NCBI RefSeq assembly: GCF_029837695.1
Contig: NZ_JAOEEA010000001.1
Location: 186,001-250,000, forward strand
Direction: 5' to 3'
Length of the DNA stretch: 64,000 nucleotides
DNA from: Pseudomonas sp. GD04019
GTDB lineage: Bacteria > Pseudomonadota > Gammaproteobacteria > Pseudomonadales > Pseudomonadaceae
Numbering within the stretch: position 1 is the first letter of the stretch; each line of letters starts with the position of its first letter. Under the pieces are notes generated by a model. It did not search any database, was not told where the DNA came from, and saw nothing but the letters and a program-made list of their open reading frames with translations. This document shows positions 62,457 to 64,000 of the stretch, in pieces. Both the position numbers and the translations under genes were made by a program.

Positions 62457-63086
62457 TCAGCGCAGCTCGGTAAAGGCCAGCTTGATCCCCAGCCCCACCA
62501 GCACCGCGCCCATCAGGCGATCGAACCAATGGCCCATACGCGCGAAGCCGGCGCGCACCCGGCGCTGACTGAACAGCAACGCCACCGGACAGAACCAGAT
62601 CGCCGTGGCGAACGCCAGGTACACGCCGTAGCCGGCCTGCACCGCCAGTGGCGTGTGCGGGTTGATCACCACGGTGAACAGCGAGAGGAAGAACAGCGTG
62701 GCCTTGGGGTTCAGGCCATTGGTCACGAAGCCCGTCACGAAAGCCGCACGCGGCGAACGCTCGACGCCGTCGCCGGCTACTTCCAGGCTGCCCGGCGCCG
62801 CCGGCTTGGCACGCAGCGCCTTGATACCGATATAGAACAGGTAGGCCGCGGCCAGCCATTTCAGCGCGTTGAACAACACGATGGACTGCGACACGATCAG
62901 GCCGATGCCCAGCAGCGAGTAGGCCACATGCACGAAAATGCCGGTGCCCACGCCCAGTGCCGTCCAGGTGCCGGCGCGGCGGCCGTGGGCCACGCTCTCG
63001 CGCACCACGACGGCGAAGTCCGGCCCCGGGCTGGCCACGGCCAGCAGATGGATCAGCGCCACGGTGAGAAATTCCGCCCAGTACAT
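62457..63086 (-). CDS. LysE/RhtB family amino-acid exporter
   Basis: A 209-residue inner-membrane protein with about six hydrophobic segments. The N-terminus (FLTVALIHLLAVASPGPDFAVVVRESVAHGRRAG) carries the family SPGPD motif, and GFVTNGLNPKATLFFLSLF is also typical of RhtB. Such proteins export amino acids such as threonine or homoserine lactones. ATG at 63086 has GGAGGTCGC directly upstream. It is divergent from the hydroxyacid dehydrogenase gene across 79 bases. The substrate is unknown. Confidence 0.9.
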   Translation of the reverse strand: MYWAEFLTVALIHLLAVASPGPDFAVVVRESVAHGRRAGTWTALGVGTGIFVHVAYSLLGIGLIVSQSIVLFNALKWLAAAYLFYIGIKALRAKPAAPGSLEVAGDGVERSPRAAFVTGFVTNGLNPKATLFFLSLFTVVINPHTPLAVQAGYGVYLAFATAIWFCPVALLFSQRRVRAGFARMGHWFDRLMGAVLVGLGIKLAFTELR

Positions 63087-63165
63087 GCGACCTCCGGAGG
63101 GTGGGAATCGGTAACAGAGGCTGGCAACCTTACGCCACTGCAACGCATCCAGACAGGTACAGCTG

Positions 63166-64000
63166 ATGAGCAATAGCGCCCGCGCGGTCTTTCTCGACCA
63201 CGCCTCCCTCGATCTCGGCGACCTCGACCTGACGCCGCTGCGCCAGGCATTCGGTGAGCTGGTCCTGCACGACGCCTCCACCAGCGAACAGGCCGCCGAA
63301 CGCCTGCAGGGCGCCCAGGTAGCGATCAGCAACAAGGTGCGCCTGGATGTCGCCACACTGGCCGCCTGCCCCGAACTGAAACTGATCCTGGTCGCCGCCA
63401 CCGGCACCAACAACATTGACCTGGCCGCCGCCCGCGAGCGCGGTATCACCGTCGCCAACTGCCAGGGCTATGGCACCGCCTCGGTGGCCCAGCACACACT
63501 GATGCTGCTGCTCAACCTCGCCACCCGCCTGCCCAACTATCAAGCGGCGGTACGCGACGGTGCCTGGCAACGCTCCAGCCAGTTCTGCCTGCTGGATTTC
63601 CCGATCATCGAACTGCAGGGCAAGACCCTCGGCATCCTCGGCCATGGCGAGCTGGGCGGCGCCTTTGCCCGCCTGGCCGAGGCACTGGGCATGCGCGTGC
63701 TGTATGGCGCCCTGCCCGGCCGCCCGCCCCGCACCGATCGCCTGCCGCTGGCCGAGCTGCTACCGCAGGTCGACGCTCTCAGCCTGCATTGCCCGCTGAC
63801 CGAGCAGACCCGCCACCTGATCGGCGCCGCCGAGCTGGCGCTGATGAAACCCCAGGCGCTGCTGCTCAATACCGCCCGCGGTGGACTGGTCGACGAACAG
63901 GCGCTGGCCGACACCCTGCGCGCCGGCCACCTGGGCGGTGCAGCCTTCGACGTGCTCAGCGAGGAGCCGCCGCGTAACGGCAATCCGCTGCTGGCGCCGG
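63166..64000 (+). CDS. hprA: D-2-hydroxyacid dehydrogenase, glycerate dehydrogenase-like (partial)
   Basis: The first 278 residues of an NAD(P)-dependent D-2-hydroxyacid dehydrogenase; the gene runs off the window end. The Rossmann motif GILGHGELGGAFARLAEA and the catalytic-arginine region LLLNTARGGLVDEQALADTL are visible, as is AAFDVLSEEPP. The expected catalytic His near the C-terminus lies beyond the window. Family members reduce hydroxypyruvate or glyoxylate to D-glycerate or glycolate. I recall a glycerate dehydrogenase (hprA) at this place next to the DUF1302/DUF1329 region in P. putida, so the symbol is a family-plus-context guess. The upstream AGGTACAGCTG leader is weak as a Shine-Dalgarno. 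Confidence 0.75.
   Translation, partial: MSNSARAVFLDHASLDLGDLDLTPLRQAFGELVLHDASTSEQAAERLQGAQVAISNKVRLDVATLAACPELKLILVAATGTNNIDLAAARERGITVANCQGYGTASVAQHTLMLLLNLATRLPNYQAAVRDGAWQRSSQFCLLDFPIIELQGKTLGILGHGELGGAFARLAEALGMRVLYGALPGRPPRTDRLPLAELLPQVDALSLHCPLTEQTRHLIGAAELALMKPQALLLNTARGGLVDEQALADTLRAGHLGGAAFDVLSEEPPRNGNPLLAP

Overview
The window is a compact, high-GC gammaproteobacterial chromosome segment and looks like Pseudomonas. Reasons: a XenB-type ene-reductase, a NapE-containing periplasmic nitrate reductase operon, the order trxB / diguanylate cyclase / cysZ, a DUF1652 protein, an ackA-pta operon with a long Pta, and paired DUF1302/DUF1329 genes with MalT-type (LAL) LuxR regulators. No tRNA, rRNA, CRISPR array, transposase or phage gene was seen.

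Layout. 0-2.4 kb: MFS exporter and xenB. 2.5-7.2 kb: a small cysteine-containing protein and napEDABC (no napF), closed by a shared terminator. 7.2-11.1 kb: trxB, a CHASE4-HAMP-PAS-GGDEF diguanylate cyclase, and cysZ. 11.3-23.1 kb: a DUF1652 protein, then DUF1302-DUF1329-LAL (module copy A), an AraC regulator, and a GMC dehydrogenase / alkylsulfatase / small exported protein operon. 23.2-33.3 kb: a two-partner secretion pair (TpsB then a 1614-residue repeat-rich TpsA) divergent from a response regulator / hybrid kinase operon. 33.3-43.5 kb: a glycosyltransferase behind a three-unit Pho box, a TetR/OYE unit with two identical 15-bp operators, a nitroreductase, glutathione peroxidase, SlyD, DUF3565, ackA-pta and a PlsC-type acyltransferase. 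43.5-49.4 kb: a large hybrid kinase and a REC-PAS-GGDEF-EAL protein. 49.6-53.0 kb: an OmpA lipoprotein, a metallo-beta-lactamase-fold hydrolase, an AraC regulator and a ferritin-like hydrolase. 53.0-64.0 kb: module copy B in inverted orientation (DUF1302-DUF1329-LAL), an AlkK-like acyl-CoA synthetase, a thiolase, a LysE exporter and the start of a 2-hydroxyacid dehydrogenase.

How the genes fit together. The strongest theme is handling of hydrophobic or alkyl compounds. Two paralogous outer-membrane/periplasmic modules, each with its own MalT-like activator, sit with an alkylsulfatase, an alcohol dehydrogenase of the AlkJ type, an acyl-CoA synthetase and a thiolase. A second theme is signalling: two c-di-GMP enzymes and two hybrid kinases, one next to a secreted adhesin-like system. 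A third is electrophile and redox stress: two OYE-family reductases, nitroreductase, Gpx and TrxB. A fourth is phosphate-responsive envelope remodelling, suggested by the Pho box before the glycosyltransferase. From memory of P. aeruginosa PAO1, the ompA / acyltransferase / pta / ackA / slyD / gpx / glycosyltransferase / cysZ / cyclase / trxB order is one conserved neighbourhood there; here other loci appear to separate its parts.
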